From contig PKWL01000148.1 in assembly GCA_003133225.1 (NCBI GenBank), positions 1 to 64,000 of the forward strand: a DNA stretch of 64,000 nt. Reading direction: 5' to 3'. The stretch is from Janthinobacterium sp. Lineage in GTDB: Bacteria; Pseudomonadota; Gammaproteobacteria; Burkholderiales; Burkholderiaceae_D. The translations under genes and the position numbers were made by a program. Positions 36,280 through 45,208 of this stretch are shown here, one piece after another (the stretch's first letter is position 1; the number at the start of each line of letters is the position of its first letter). A model generated the notes under the pieces. It did not search any database, had not been told where the DNA came from, and saw only the letters and a list, made by a program, of their open reading frames with translations.

Positions 36280-36732
36280 ATGATGGGCTTGAGAGAACAA
36301 ATTACGGAAGACATGAAGGCCGCCATGCGCGCCAAGGAAACAATCAGGCTGGGCACGATCCGCTTGCTGCTGTCCGAGATCAAGCGCAAGGAAGTCGATG
36401 AGCGCATCGTCGTCAACGACACCCAGGCCGTGGCCATCATTGAAAAGATGATCAAGCAGCGCAAGGACTCGATCAGCCAGTTCGAGGCCGGCGCCCGCCC
36501 TGACTTGGCCGACATCGAAAAAGCCGAGCTTGCCGTGCTGCTGGCCTACATGCCGGCCGGCCTGTCGGAGGCGGAGGTGGCGGCCGAAGTGGCCGCGGCC
36601 GTGGTCGCTTCCGGCGCCCTCGGCCCACAAGACATGGGCAAGGTCATGGCGCTCGTCAAGGCCAAGCTGGCCGGTCGCGCCGACATGAGCGCGGTGTCCG
36701 CTTTGGTCAAGAAAGCGCTGGCGCCGGCATAA
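36280..36732 (+). CDS. GatB/YqeY domain-containing protein
   Basis: A 150-residue YqeY protein, a free-standing relative of the tRNA-binding tail domain of the amidotransferase subunit GatB. Segments: LREQITEDMKAAMRAKETIRLGTIR, LSEIKRKEVDERI, IEKMIKQRKDSISQFEAG, EKAELAVLLAYMPAGLSE and MGKVMALVKAKLAGRADM. It is regularly found between rpsU and dnaG in proteobacteria. Its precise role is not established. The first of two adjacent ATGs is used, preceded by GAGG. Confidence 0.94.
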   Translation: MMGLREQITEDMKAAMRAKETIRLGTIRLLLSEIKRKEVDERIVVNDTQAVAIIEKMIKQRKDSISQFEAGARPDLADIEKAELAVLLAYMPAGLSEAEVAAEVAAAVVASGALGPQDMGKVMALVKAKLAGRADMSAVSALVKKALAPA

Positions 36733-36823
36733 GCGATCCTCCCCTGCATGTTGGTAGGCTTCAACTGCGGGGCGGGGGCCGCAGGCGGCGGATAATCGTG
36801 GCCAACAACCAGACACTCTCCAA

Positions 36824-38620
36824 TTGATTCCACAATCTTTCATTTCCGACTTGTTGAACCGGATCGATATCGTCGATGTCGTAGGTCACTACGTGCAGCT
36901 GAAAAAGGGCGGCGCCAATTTCACGGGCCTGTGCCCGTTTCATAGCGAAAAATCGGCCAGCTTCAACGTCAGTCCGACCAAGCAGTTTTATCATTGTTTC
37001 GGCTGCGGCGCGCACGGCAATGCGATCGGATTTCTGATCGAGTATTCCGGCATGGGTTTTATCGATGCCGTCAAGGACCTGGCGCTAGGGGTCGGCATGG
37101 CAGTGCCGGAAGCGGACGACAAGATCGCGCCCGCGCAGCGCGCGCAAATCCAGGCCGCCACCATGGCCCTGTCGGAAGCGATGACACAAGCTTGCGATTA
37201 TTACCGCGCCCAGTTGCGCCATGCCGCCACCGCCATCGCCTACCTGAAAAACCGCGGCTTGACGGGCGAGATTGCGGCCCGCTTCGGCATCGGCTTCGCG
37301 CCCGCCGGCTGGGACAACTTGCGCGCCGTGTTTCCCGATTACGCCATGGCCGCTCTGGTCGAGGCTGGCCTGGTGATCGAGCGCAGCGACGAAGATGGCG
37401 CCAGCCGCAAGCGCTATGACCGTTTCCGCGACCGTATCATGTTCCCAATTAGAAATATCAAGGGCCAAGTGATTGCGTTTGGCGGGCGCGTGCTCGACCA
37501 TGGCGAACCGAAATACCTGAACTCGCCCGAAACGCCCCTGTTTTCCAAGGGCTTCGAACTGTACGGCTTGTTCGAGGCGCGCCAAGCCATCCGCGATGCG
37601 GGTTACGTGTTGGTCACCGAAGGCTATATGGACGTGGTTGCCCTGGCGCAGATGGGCTTTCCGCAAGCGGTGGCCACGCTAGGCACCGCTTGCACGACGA
37701 CCCACGTGCAAAAACTGTTGCGCCAAACGGACAACGTCGTCTTCAGTTTCGATGGCGACAAGGCGGGCCGGCGCGCGGCCAGGCGCGCCTTGGAAGCGAG
37801 CTTGGCGCACGTGTCGGACAATAAGACCATCAAATTTTTGTTCCTGCCGACCGAGCACGATCCTGACAGCTACATCCGGGCCCACGGCACGGAAGGCTTC
37901 GAACAGCAAGTGCGCGAAGCGATGCCCTTGTCGCAATTTTTGCTAAAGGAAGTGTCCGCCGACCATGATTTGTCCGAACTGGAAGGGCGGGCGCGGACCC
38001 AGTTCGACGCCAAGCCCCTTCTGCAGGCCATGGCGCCGTCGGCGCTGCGCCTGCAGATCGTGCGCGGGCTCGCATCCTTGACCCACACCACGCCGGCCGA
38101 GATCGAGGCTTTGTTCGAGCTGGCCAAGCCGGTTGCGGTGGCGCGCAAGGCGCCACCGCGCAGCGGGCGCCCGGTGCCAGTCGGGCTGGAATTGCAGATC
38201 ATGCGCATTCTCGTCGCGCATCCGCCGTTGGCGCTCGACGTCGATCAGGCGGCGCTGGACTCGTTCGCCCACTTCGGGCCGGATTCGGCCGAACGCTTGA
38301 CGCAATTGGTGGGCGCAGCGCAAGGTCTGGGGCAAGCCGGCAGCTTCGCGGCACTGGCCCAATACTTGGAGACGCAAGGCAACGAGTACGATGCCATCAT
38401 CGGCAAAATCGCCGCCGACCCGGAATTGGACTACGAAAGCGTGCGCTTGTGGATGGTGGGCGCGCTGCGCCAGATCAAGATGGAAGCCTTGGAGACGGAG
38501 CTAAGGCAGCTGTTCGCGGCCGGCCTGCCTTCCGATGAGATGGGCATGCGCTATCGCGAGATTACCGTGAAACAGGATCAGATGAGGCGCGAGGCGGAAG
38601 CGGAATTGGCCTCGCGCTAG
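36824..38620 (+). CDS. dnaG: DNA primase DnaG
   Basis: Synthesises RNA primers at the replication fork. 598 residues; the start is a TTG at 36824 (reads IPQSFISDLLNRIDIVDVV), since no ATG or GTG fits the conserved N-terminus. Zinc-binding domain: CPFHSEKSASFNVSPTK then HCFGCG (about 38-65). The catalytic core has the TOPRIM motif EGYMDVVALAQMGF (about 266) and DGDKAGRRAARRAL (about 310). The C-terminal DnaB-binding helicase-interaction domain covers about 450-598. A weak start codon for dnaG is a known way of keeping its level low. Confidence 0.97.
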   Translation: MIPQSFISDLLNRIDIVDVVGHYVQLKKGGANFTGLCPFHSEKSASFNVSPTKQFYHCFGCGAHGNAIGFLIEYSGMGFIDAVKDLALGVGMAVPEADDKIAPAQRAQIQAATMALSEAMTQACDYYRAQLRHAATAIAYLKNRGLTGEIAARFGIGFAPAGWDNLRAVFPDYAMAALVEAGLVIERSDEDGASRKRYDRFRDRIMFPIRNIKGQVIAFGGRVLDHGEPKYLNSPETPLFSKGFELYGLFEARQAIRDAGYVLVTEGYMDVVALAQMGFPQAVATLGTACTTTHVQKLLRQTDNVVFSFDGDKAGRRAARRALEASLAHVSDNKTIKFLFLPTEHDPDSYIRAHGTEGFEQQVREAMPLSQFLLKEVSADHDLSELEGRARTQFDAKPLLQAMAPSALRLQIVRGLASLTHTTPAEIEALFELAKPVAVARKAPPRSGRPVPVGLELQIMRILVAHPPLALDVDQAALDSFAHFGPDSAERLTQLVGAAQGLGQAGSFAALAQYLETQGNEYDAIIGKIAADPELDYESVRLWMVGALRQIKMEALETELRQLFAAGLPSDEMGMRYREITVKQDQMRREAEAELASR

Positions 38621-38720
38621 GTGTCGCCTGGCTGCGGGCGTGCGGGTTCGAGCCTGGCAATTCCCGGCAAAAAGAGGCGCGCCCCGTTGCCTTGACGACC
38701 CTGGAATAGGGGGCCATACG

Positions 38721-38729
38721 TGCTATAAT
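38721..38729 (+). promoter_or_regulatory. Extended -10 promoter upstream of rpoD
   Basis: TGCTATAAT is a perfect extended -10 (TGn plus consensus TATAAT) in the 530-bp dnaG-rpoD gap. A TTGACG at 38692 is too far (26 bp) to be its -35, which an extended -10 can do without. It would give rpoD an about 415-nt leader; no coding frame in the leader is convincing. Confidence 0.55.
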
Positions 38730-39150
38730 GAAAAGCCAATTGCTATGCCCTTTGATTGTCGCAATGTAAATGGTGTGTCCGCTTTGAAAATGGCAATTTT
38801 TTAGTATTTAGGCTCTTGAGCGGCGCCTGCTGATGGCATCGGCGGCCACGGCCAGCTAGGGCGGCCGCGGCGCGGCAATGGACGATGCGAAGGTGTGTTG
38901 CGTTGGCGGCTAGTCAGCCTTGACTTGGCTCCCAATTCGTTGTCAAAATGCAGTAAAATTTCTGTTGAGCATGGCCGGATTGAGGCTGGCAGGGGTAAAC
39001 TGCCATGTACAGGGTGCAGCGTGTTGCCAGTAAAGCAAGTTTCGCACTTGCGCAGTCGGCAGGTGCGACGAGGTAGGTCCTATTTCGGGACTGCAGCAAA
39101 CTTTATCCTAATTCACCGCAAAGCTAGTCGTTGTGTAATCGAAAGCGCCT

Positions 39151-41382
39151 GTGCCAATCAAGAAACCCGAAACCAAAGTGGCTGCAAGGCCAAATAAAGT
39201 GACCGCCAAAGTTGAAGCGACGCTCGAACGACCCGAGGCGAGGGTGAGCAGCGCGCCGGCGGTCAGTCAGACGACCGACGCGGCCACCTTAGCCGCCATC
39301 GACACCTCCGGCTACATCTTGCCGTCCGTGAAAGTGCCGGGGCGGCGCGGGCGCAAACCGAAAGAGTTCCAGCCCGAGAACGACGAGGTGGCGGCCCTGA
39401 ATGCCGTCGAGCGCGCCGAGCTGAAGGCGGTCGACAAAGCCAAGGCCAAGGACCGCAAAGCCAAGGAGCGCGCCTTGCTGAAGGACGCGTTTTCCTCGGA
39501 CACCGAGGCGACCGAGGAAGAGCTCGAGCGGCGCCGTCAAAAGCTCAAGACTTTGATCAAGTTCGGCAAGGAGCGCGGCTTTTTGACGTATGCCGAGATC
39601 AACGACCATTTGCCGGAAAATATCGTCGATCCGGAAGCGATCGAAGGCATCATCGGCACCTTCAACGACATGGGGATCGCCGTCTACGAACACGCGCCCG
39701 ATGCCGAGACGCTGCTGTTGTCTGACAACGTGGCCATCGTCACCAGCGACGACGAGGCGGAAGCGGCGGCGGAGGCGGCGCTGTCCACGGTCGACTCCGA
39801 TTTCGGCCGCACCACTGACCCCGTGCGCATGTACATGCGCGAAATGGGCTCGGTGGAATTGTTGACGCGCGAAGGCGAAATCGAAATCGCCAAGCGCATC
39901 GAAGGCGGGCTGAAAGACATGATCCAGGCCATCTCCGCCTGCCCGGTGACGATCGCCGAAATCATCGCCGCGGCCGAGCGCATCGGCAACGATGAAGCGA
40001 GGATCGACGAAATCGTCGACGGCCTAGTCGATCACAGCCAAGGCGAGCCCGAGGTGTCGGCGGCGAGCGAGGACGAGGACGACGAGGACGAGGAGGACGA
40101 AGAGGAAGTGGTCGAAGAAGACGACAGCAACGCGTCCGGCGCGGCCGGCTTCTCGGCCGAACAGTTGGAAGCGCTAAAGCGCAATGCGCTGGAAAAATTT
40201 GCTGTGATCTCGCAGCAGTTCGACAAGATGCGCAAGGCGTTCGAGAAGGAAGGTTACAACTCGAAAGCCTACGTCAAGGCGCAAGAAGCGATCTCCAACG
40301 AGCTGCTGGGCATTCGTTTCACGGCCAAGGTGGTGGAAAAACTGTGCGACACCTTGCGCGGCCAGGTCGACGAAGTGCGCTACATCGAGAAGCAGATTTT
40401 GGACGTGGCCGTCAATAAGTGCGGCATGCCGCGCGCCCACTTCATCAAGGTATTCCCGGGCAACGAGACCAATTTGAACTGGGTCGATGGCGAGGTGGAC
40501 GCCGGCCATGCCTACAGCGCCATCTTGGGGCGCAACATCCCGACCATCAAGGAACTGCAGCAGCGCTTGATCGACTTGCAAGCGCGCGTCGTGCTGCCGC
40601 TGCCGGACTTGCGCAACATCAACCGCCAGATGGCGGCCGGCGAGATGAAGGCGCGTAAAGCGAAGCGCGAAATGACCGAGGCCAACTTGCGCCTGGTGAT
40701 TTCGATCGCGAAAAAATACACCAATCGGGGCCTGCAATTTCTCGACTTGATCCAGGAAGGCAACATCGGCTTGATGAAGGCGGTCGACAAGTTCGAATAC
40801 CGGCGCGGCTACAAATTCTCGACCTACGCCACCTGGTGGATCCGGCAAGCCATCACGCGTTCCATCGCCGACCAGGCGCGCACCATCCGCATTCCCGTGC
40901 ACATGATCGAGACGATCAACAAGATGAACCGCATTTCGCGCCAGATCTTGCAAGAGACGGGCGCCGAGCCCGATCCCGCGACCTTGGCCATCAAGATGGA
41001 GATGCCAGAGGACAAGATCCGCAAGATCATGAAAATCGCCAAGGAGCCGATCTCGATGGAAACGCCGATCGGCGACGACGATGATTCCCACCTGGGCGAC
41101 TTCATCGAGGACAACAACACCTTGGCGCCGGCCGACGCGGCGCTGCATGCCTCGATGCGCGGTGTCGTAAAAGATGTGCTCGACTCGCTCACGCCGCGCG
41201 AAGCGAAAGTGCTGCGCATGCGCTTCGGCATTGAAATGTCGACCGACCACACGCTAGAAGAAGTGGGCAAGCAATTTGACGTGACGCGCGAGCGCATTCG
41301 TCAGATCGAAGCGAAAGCGCTGCGCAAGCTGCGCCATCCGTCACGTTCGGACAAGCTAAAGAGCTTCCTCGAAGGCAACTAA
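39151..41382 (+). CDS. rpoD: RNA polymerase primary sigma factor RpoD (sigma-70)
   Basis: 743-residue housekeeping sigma factor, with a GTG start at 39151 ([15 protein letters not shown]). A Lys/Ala-rich N-terminal extension precedes region 1.1 (about 120-200). An acidic run ([19 protein letters not shown], about 304-322) lies in the non-conserved region. Regions 2-4 are complete: [40 protein letters not shown], and the 4.2 helix-turn-helix [20 protein letters not shown]. Length, order and neighbours are typical of Burkholderiales. The downstream tRNA-CAU is the usual neighbour. Confidence 0.98.
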   Translation: MPIKKPETKVAARPNKVTAKVEATLERPEARVSSAPAVSQTTDAATLAAIDTSGYILPSVKVPGRRGRKPKEFQPENDEVAALNAVERAELKAVDKAKAKDRKAKERALLKDAFSSDTEATEEELERRRQKLKTLIKFGKERGFLTYAEINDHLPENIVDPEAIEGIIGTFNDMGIAVYEHAPDAETLLLSDNVAIVTSDDEAEAAAEAALSTVDSDFGRTTDPVRMYMREMGSVELLTREGEIEIAKRIEGGLKDMIQAISACPVTIAEIIAAAERIGNDEARIDEIVDGLVDHSQGEPEVSAASEDEDDEDEEDEEEVVEEDDSNASGAAGFSAEQLEALKRNALEKFAVISQQFDKMRKAFEKEGYNSKAYVKAQEAISNELLGIRFTAKVVEKLCDTLRGQVDEVRYIEKQILDVAVNKCGMPRAHFIKVFPGNETNLNWVDGEVDAGHAYSAILGRNIPTIKELQQRLIDLQARVVLPLPDLRNINRQMAAGEMKARKAKREMTEANLRLVISIAKKYTNRGLQFLDLIQEGNIGLMKAVDKFEYRRGYKFSTYATWWIRQAITRSIADQARTIRIPVHMIETINKMNRISRQILQETGAEPDPATLAIKMEMPEDKIRKIMKIAKEPISMETPIGDDDDSHLGDFIEDNNTLAPADAALHASMRGVVKDVLDSLTPREAKVLRMRFGIEMSTDHTLEEVGKQFDVTRERIRQIEAKALRKLRHPSRSDKLKSFLEGN

Positions 41383-41481
41383 GACTTGACTCGCGTCCTT
41401 GATACCCCTATCCTCCCCACTTCGTTTATCGACGATCATGGGGAGCCGGGCATTCAAGGTTCCTGCGCGTAGCAAAAAAAT

Positions 41482-41560
<79 letters not shown>

Positions 41561-41584
41561 GAATTTTCATGTGGAAAAATCAAG

Positions 41585-41613
41585 CCCTTACGAGAGATCG
41601 TTAGGGTTTTTTT
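41585..41613 (+). terminator. Terminator after the tRNA
   Basis: Stem CCCTTACGA/TCGTTAGGG (one mismatch) with GAGA tetraloop, then seven T. It ends the tRNA transcript. Confidence 0.8.
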
Positions 41614-41703
41614 CGTCTATACGCTTATAAATTCTTCTCAAAAACGGGCCTTTGCCGGAATACTTCAGACCAAGCGTTCTTTCAACGAGTGGAGAAACTA
41701 GGA

Positions 41704-41844
41704 ATGGCATATATTAAACAACGCGGTTCATTCTGGCGTGCAGAAGTTCGCCGCAAAGGCTTTAAGAGGTTATGCCGCGTACTTGTCCCTACCGCTGCAG
41801 GCGGTAGCGATAAGTTGATGAGCTGCACAGGAATAGACTGCTGA
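41704..41844 (+). pseudogene. N-terminal stump of a phage-type tyrosine integrase
   Basis: The ATG at 41704 (TAGGA just upstream) begins AYIKQRGSFWRAEVRRKGF, the arm-site-binding N-terminus of P4/phage-type integrases, which sit next to their tRNA target. After about 22 codons the resemblance ends and the frame stops at 41844 (46 codons in all); no catalytic domain follows. I read it as a deletion relic of the integrase that put the element in the tRNA. Confidence 0.7.
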
Positions 41845-41867
41845 AACGCGGTTTATTTTTGGCTCAT

Positions 41868-41887
41868 AAGGTTGCAAAAGGTTGCAA
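41868..41887. repeat. Perfect tandem 10-bp repeat before the toxin-antitoxin genes
   Basis: AAGGTTGCAA occurs twice back to back, about 50 bp before the antitoxin start. It may be an operator of the toxin-antitoxin pair, or an integrase arm site left from the truncated integrase. Confidence 0.5.
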
Positions 41888-41936
41888 ATAGCGTCATTAT
41901 GTAGTACATGTTTTCATCTTTTGAAGGAGCGTACAC

Positions 41937-42158
41937 ATGGCGACCGCATTGAAGTTATCGGATGAACTGATTGATCTTGCAAAGCCTCACGCAGCTGCGG
42001 AACATCGCTCTGTGCCGAAGCAAATTGAATATTGGGCTCGTCTTGGCAAGGCTGTTGAAGACAATCCAGAGTTGCCGTTTCAGTTCATTAAGGATACGTT
42101 GCTCGCCATTGCGGAAGCAAACGCTGGTCATCTTTCTGAATACAAGTTTGGTGTGTGA
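41937..42158 (+). CDS. ParD-like antitoxin
   Basis: A 73-residue protein, MATALKLSDELIDLAKPHAA at the start, of the ParD-like group with a short N-terminal DNA-binding segment (ribbon-helix-helix-like) and a helical toxin-binding tail. GAAGGAG lies well placed before the ATG. Its stop overlaps the next start (TGATG), the usual coupling of antitoxin to toxin. It would neutralise the downstream RelE/ParE-like protein and repress the operon; that is family inference. Confidence 0.75.
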   Translation: MATALKLSDELIDLAKPHAAAEHRSVPKQIEYWARLGKAVEDNPELPFQFIKDTLLAIAEANAGHLSEYKFGV

Positions 42159-42445
42159 TGGTCCTTAAAATTCGCGTCACCCCTTCGTTTAACCGTATTG
42201 TGAAGAAATTGCACGCGAAAGACAAAAAGATCGTTGATAAAGTTGTTGGCGAGATTGCTGTTGATCCGTCAATCGGTGAAGAAAAGAAGGGCGACTTAGC
42301 TGGAATATTTGTCTACAAGTTCAAACTGAACAAGCAGGAGGTATTACTTGCTTACCGATTGGAACCGGACAAATTCAAGCCACAAGAAGTTATCTTGATG
42401 ACACTTGGTTCGCATGAAAATTTTTACAGCCACGTGAAACACTAG
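42158..42445 (+). CDS. RelE/ParE-superfamily toxin
   Basis: A 95-residue basic protein from the ATG at 42158, overlapping the antitoxin stop. Segments: LKIRVTPSFNRIVKKLHAKDKK at the start (first 20 decisive), VDPSIGEEKKGDLAGIFVYKF and the strand VLLAYRLEP, matching the compact RelE/ParE fold (mRNA endonuclease or gyrase poison). Which target is used is not predictable. The pair probably stabilises the element. Confidence 0.78.
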   Translation: MVLKIRVTPSFNRIVKKLHAKDKKIVDKVVGEIAVDPSIGEEKKGDLAGIFVYKFKLNKQEVLLAYRLEPDKFKPQEVILMTLGSHENFYSHVKH

Positions 42446-42465
42446 GGAAATATTGGGTCACGAAA

Positions 42466-42651
42466 TTGACTATCAAGACGTGGCAAGAGCGCATGCAGGA
42501 CCAAGGCTGGGGTTGGTGCGCGCTAATGTCCCCACAAGAGGTGTGCATGGCCGTCGAGATTGCTAAATTGCGGATCGCTTTGGCGCCGAAAGCTAAAAAT
42601 CGCCCAGCGCCGTCGCTGCGCAAACAGATTCTCGAATTCGCCAAATCGTAG
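42466..42651 (+). CDS. Small prophage-type protein of unknown function
   Basis: A 61-codon frame with a TTG start (TIKTWQERMQDQGWGW...), followed by a helical VEIAKLRIALAPKAK. Small proteins with a WQER...AEIAxLRxAL pattern are common in prophages and integrated elements. No ribosome-binding site stands out. Function unknown; might be a remnant. Confidence 0.45.
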   Translation: MTIKTWQERMQDQGWGWCALMSPQEVCMAVEIAKLRIALAPKAKNRPAPSLRKQILEFAKS

Positions 42652-42825
42652 GAAGGAAAATAAATGAGTGCCAAAAATGATGACTCGGAGCCGGCCACAT
42701 GGGCGTAACTTCAATTTGTCCAAGCTGCTGATTTCGCTTGGCCTTGGCGAACTTGCGCAGTGGTTCCGTGCGCCCATTGTCCTCCCGCAGCTCCAAAGGT
42801 AAGGGCCCTCGGGTACCTGCTCCCC

Positions 42826-43227
42826 TTATGCGAGCTTGATCGCGGCGCGCACCTGGCGCATCGCTTCGTCATGCGGAACAGTCGGGTTGCTGTCGCCAAT
42901 CGCCTCCTGCAGCTCTGACTTGAGCCACTTCGTATAGCGGCAGCGGCGTGCGCGTCCTTCATCGCAGGGGCCCGGTCCGGGCGCTTGGTGGCGGTGACGC
43001 TCTTCGGGTCGTAATTCACGGCGTCCATGTCGAAGCTGGCGGAAGATGCGCACCCGATGGCTGCGCTGCGCCGCCAAGGCGCACTCGGTCATACCGTACT
43101 TCACCAGAATGACCCGGCCGCCATCTTGTCCGCCCGCATACGCGCTGCGCACGACGCCAGCCTCGGCCAGGTTCGTCAAAGTTGTGTGGTCAATCGCTTC
43201 GGTCCCCGTTTTTTGCTGGACTTTCAA
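42826..43227 (-). pseudogene. Frameshifted stability-determinant (antitoxin-like) relic
   Basis: Reading 43227 to 42826 gives three pieces of one apparent protein in two frames: an N-terminal part (HTTLTNLAEAGVVRSAYAGG, then ECALAAQRSHRVRIFRQL), a middle part in another frame (VNYDPKSVTATKRPDRAPAM, about 43015-42960), and a C-terminal part back in the first frame (YTKWLKSELQEAIGDSNPTV and HDEAMRQVRAAIKLA), the latter typical of stability-determinant antitoxins. At least two indels separate them. No partner toxin is next to it. Confidence 0.55.
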
Positions 43228-43317
43228 TTATTGTAATGTCCGCAAATTATAGAAGATTGCACGATGAATTTCCGATGCCTGCGCCTGAAATTGGACATAA
43301 GACCGCTTGCGCGACAT

Positions 43318-43322
43318 GCTCA
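43318..43322 (+). repeat. Left target-site duplication of the ISNCY element
   Basis: GCTCA immediately before the element's first TG; the same five bases follow the right end (45060-45064). Confidence 0.65.
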
Positions 43323-45059
43323 TGTAGCAGCTATGTTCAAATGTCCAAAAGTAGCCAAGTTCAAATGTCCATATGAACGAATAAGGTCCATCCTGATGGC
43401 TCCACAGCGCACTGGGAGTCTGATGATGGGAAACTTGAGGACGATTACGATGACCATGCGCGAATTAGATCGGCTTAAAACGATACAAGCCGTGGTCGAC
43501 GGCAACTTGCGTGCCGTCACAGCGGCCGGTCGGTTGCAGCTGACCAGACGCCAGGTGGACCGGCTTGTCGAACGATTGCGGGTCGAAGGCGTGGCCGGAT
43601 TGAAGTCACGCAAGTGTGGACAACGCCATCACCAACTGTCCCCAGGTTTGGCGAATCAGGCGTTGGCAATCATCCGTGATCGTTATGCAGATTTCGGCCC
43701 AACGCTAGCCTGCGAGAAACTGCTGGAACGGCATGGGATCGTATTGGGCAAGGAAACGGTGCGTCGGCTGATGTCTGAAGCCGGTTTATGGATTCCACGC
43801 GCGCTACGTTCGCCGAAGATTTACCAACCGCGTAACCGGCGCTATTGCGTTGGCGAACTGGTCCAGATCGATGGTAGCGATCATCGTTGGTTTGAGGACC
43901 GTGGGTCGGCATGTACCTTGCTGGTGTATATCGATGATGCGACGAGTCGACTGATGTACCTGCACTTCACCTATTCGGAGTCGACGTTCAGTTACTACGA
44001 GGCGACCCGCAGGTACATTGAATTACATGGCAAGCCGCAAACGTTTTATAGCGACAAGGCCAGCGTGTTTCGGTGCAATCAGAAGAGCGCGACCGGCGGC
44101 GATAGCCATACGCAATTTGGTCGCGCGATGTATGAACTCAATATCGAGAGCATTTGCGCCAACAGCAGCCAGGCAAAAGGGCGGGTAGAGCGAGCCAATC
44201 TGACCTTACAGGACCGGCTGGTGAAAGAAATGCGGCTTGAAGGGATTTCGGACATGGCAGCGGCCAATGCTTGGGCACCCTCTTTCATGGCTGATTTCAA
44301 CAACCGTTTTGCGAAACCTCTGCGTAACGATTTCAATGCGCATCGACCGCTGCGCGTCGACGAGGATCTGGATCTGATTTTTACGGTCAGGGAAAAGCGC
44401 AAGGTATCGCATGCACTGACGCTGCGCTATGACCTGGCGATTTACATGTTGACCGATGGGAAAGCGACGCGCAAGCTGGTTGGTAGCTACATTGACGTCT
44501 ACGAATATCCGGACGGGAAGATTGAAATTCGCGCAGATGGCGCCGCCCTGCCCTATACGCTATATGACCGCTTGGGAGAGATCGATCAGGGCGAGATCGT
44601 GGAGAACAAACGGCTCGGCCATGTGTTGCAGATTGCGCAGCTGGTGCAGGCGCAGCGCGACAGTCGACACGGCCTCTCGGCGCCGGCGCGCACGAATCAA
44701 GGACGTCCATCGGTGAAACCGAAAGCGGCACCGGGGACCAAACCGCAGCGTGCGCTCAATGCACAGGATGTTGAGGCTGCGATCCGAAAACTGGCGCTGG
44801 CATGAACCTCGGCGACCGCATCCGCTTCGACACGCGCCTACGATGATCGAACTAATTTCGATGACAACACCATTCCGCTGTCGCGGCTGCATTTCTTTTA
44901 ACGGCTCGAAATAATCCCGGCAAAACCGTGAGGTAACCAAAAATCACCAGAAAACCGCTCAAATCCGCACCGAAATCAGCAAAAAAAGTGTTTTCGGACA
45001 TACCGAATGTGGACATTTGAATTTGGCTGACGTTGAGACATTTGAAAAAGGTTGCAACA
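43323..45059 (+). mobile_element. Complete ISNCY-family insertion sequence
   Basis: The 1737-bp element starts TGTAGCAGC and ends GTTGCAACA (imperfect inverted repeats). Each end has two copies of TTCAAATGTCC in the same relative positions (43336 and 43360 left; inverted at 45011 and 45037 right), giving about 45-bp imperfect terminal repeats with two transposase-binding-like boxes. GCTCA is duplicated at both flanks. One intact transposase gene fills it. Completeness and a clean duplication point to a recent insertion. Confidence 0.85.
43423..44805 (+). CDS. ISNCY-family DDE transposase
   Basis: 460 residues from the ATG at 43423 (GGGAG upstream); the frame is open back to 43264, partly through the left end. 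An N-terminal helix-turn-helix region (MTMRELDRLKTIQAVVDGNL, RLQLTRRQVDRLVERL) precedes an rve-type DDE core: LVQIDGSDHRWFED (first Asp), TFYSDKASVF (second Asp) and KGRVERANLTLQDRLVKEMR (Glu). The C-terminal RALNAQDVEAAIRKLALA is typical of ISNCY transposases. All catalytic residues are present, so it should be functional. Confidence 0.93.
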   Translation: MMGNLRTITMTMRELDRLKTIQAVVDGNLRAVTAAGRLQLTRRQVDRLVERLRVEGVAGLKSRKCGQRHHQLSPGLANQALAIIRDRYADFGPTLACEKLLERHGIVLGKETVRRLMSEAGLWIPRALRSPKIYQPRNRRYCVGELVQIDGSDHRWFEDRGSACTLLVYIDDATSRLMYLHFTYSESTFSYYEATRRYIELHGKPQTFYSDKASVFRCNQKSATGGDSHTQFGRAMYELNIESICANSSQAKGRVERANLTLQDRLVKEMRLEGISDMAAANAWAPSFMADFNNRFAKPLRNDFNAHRPLRVDEDLDLIFTVREKRKVSHALTLRYDLAIYMLTDGKATRKLVGSYIDVYEYPDGKIEIRADGAALPYTLYDRLGEIDQGEIVENKRLGHVLQIAQLVQAQRDSRHGLSAPARTNQGRPSVKPKAAPGTKPQRALNAQDVEAAIRKLALA

Positions 45060-45064
45060 GCTCA
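45060..45064 (+). repeat. Right target-site duplication of the ISNCY element
   Basis: GCTCA, identical to the five bases before the left end (43318-43322). Confidence 0.65.
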
Positions 45065-45208
45065 TGACGGCACAGCGGAACGGGAAACCGGGTTAAGCAA
45101 GCCTCCGGAAGCCGCGCTAGACACGGGCCCTCACGCTCCGTGTACGTAGCTTTTTTGTTTCGTGTCTGGTCCCTATTACATCAATTGAACTCGACGCGAT
45201 TTGGGCGC

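Noticed and set aside
36121-36843. 240-codon minus-strand frame opposite yqeY
   Set aside because: Fully antisense to yqeY, with no motif.
38692-38729. TTGACG as -35 of the rpoD promoter
   Set aside because: The 26-bp spacing to TATAAT is too long; the extended -10 explains the promoter without it.
40174-41250. 358-codon minus-strand frame opposite rpoD
   Set aside because: Antisense shadow of conserved sigma regions 2-4.
41704-41844. Functional integrase or excisionase
   Set aside because: Only about 22 codons resemble an integrase; no catalytic R-H-R-Y part follows.
45121-45156. Terminator-like hairpin ACACGG/CCGTGT after the ISNCY element
   Set aside because: The T-run begins seven bases after the stem and no gene needs it on that strand.
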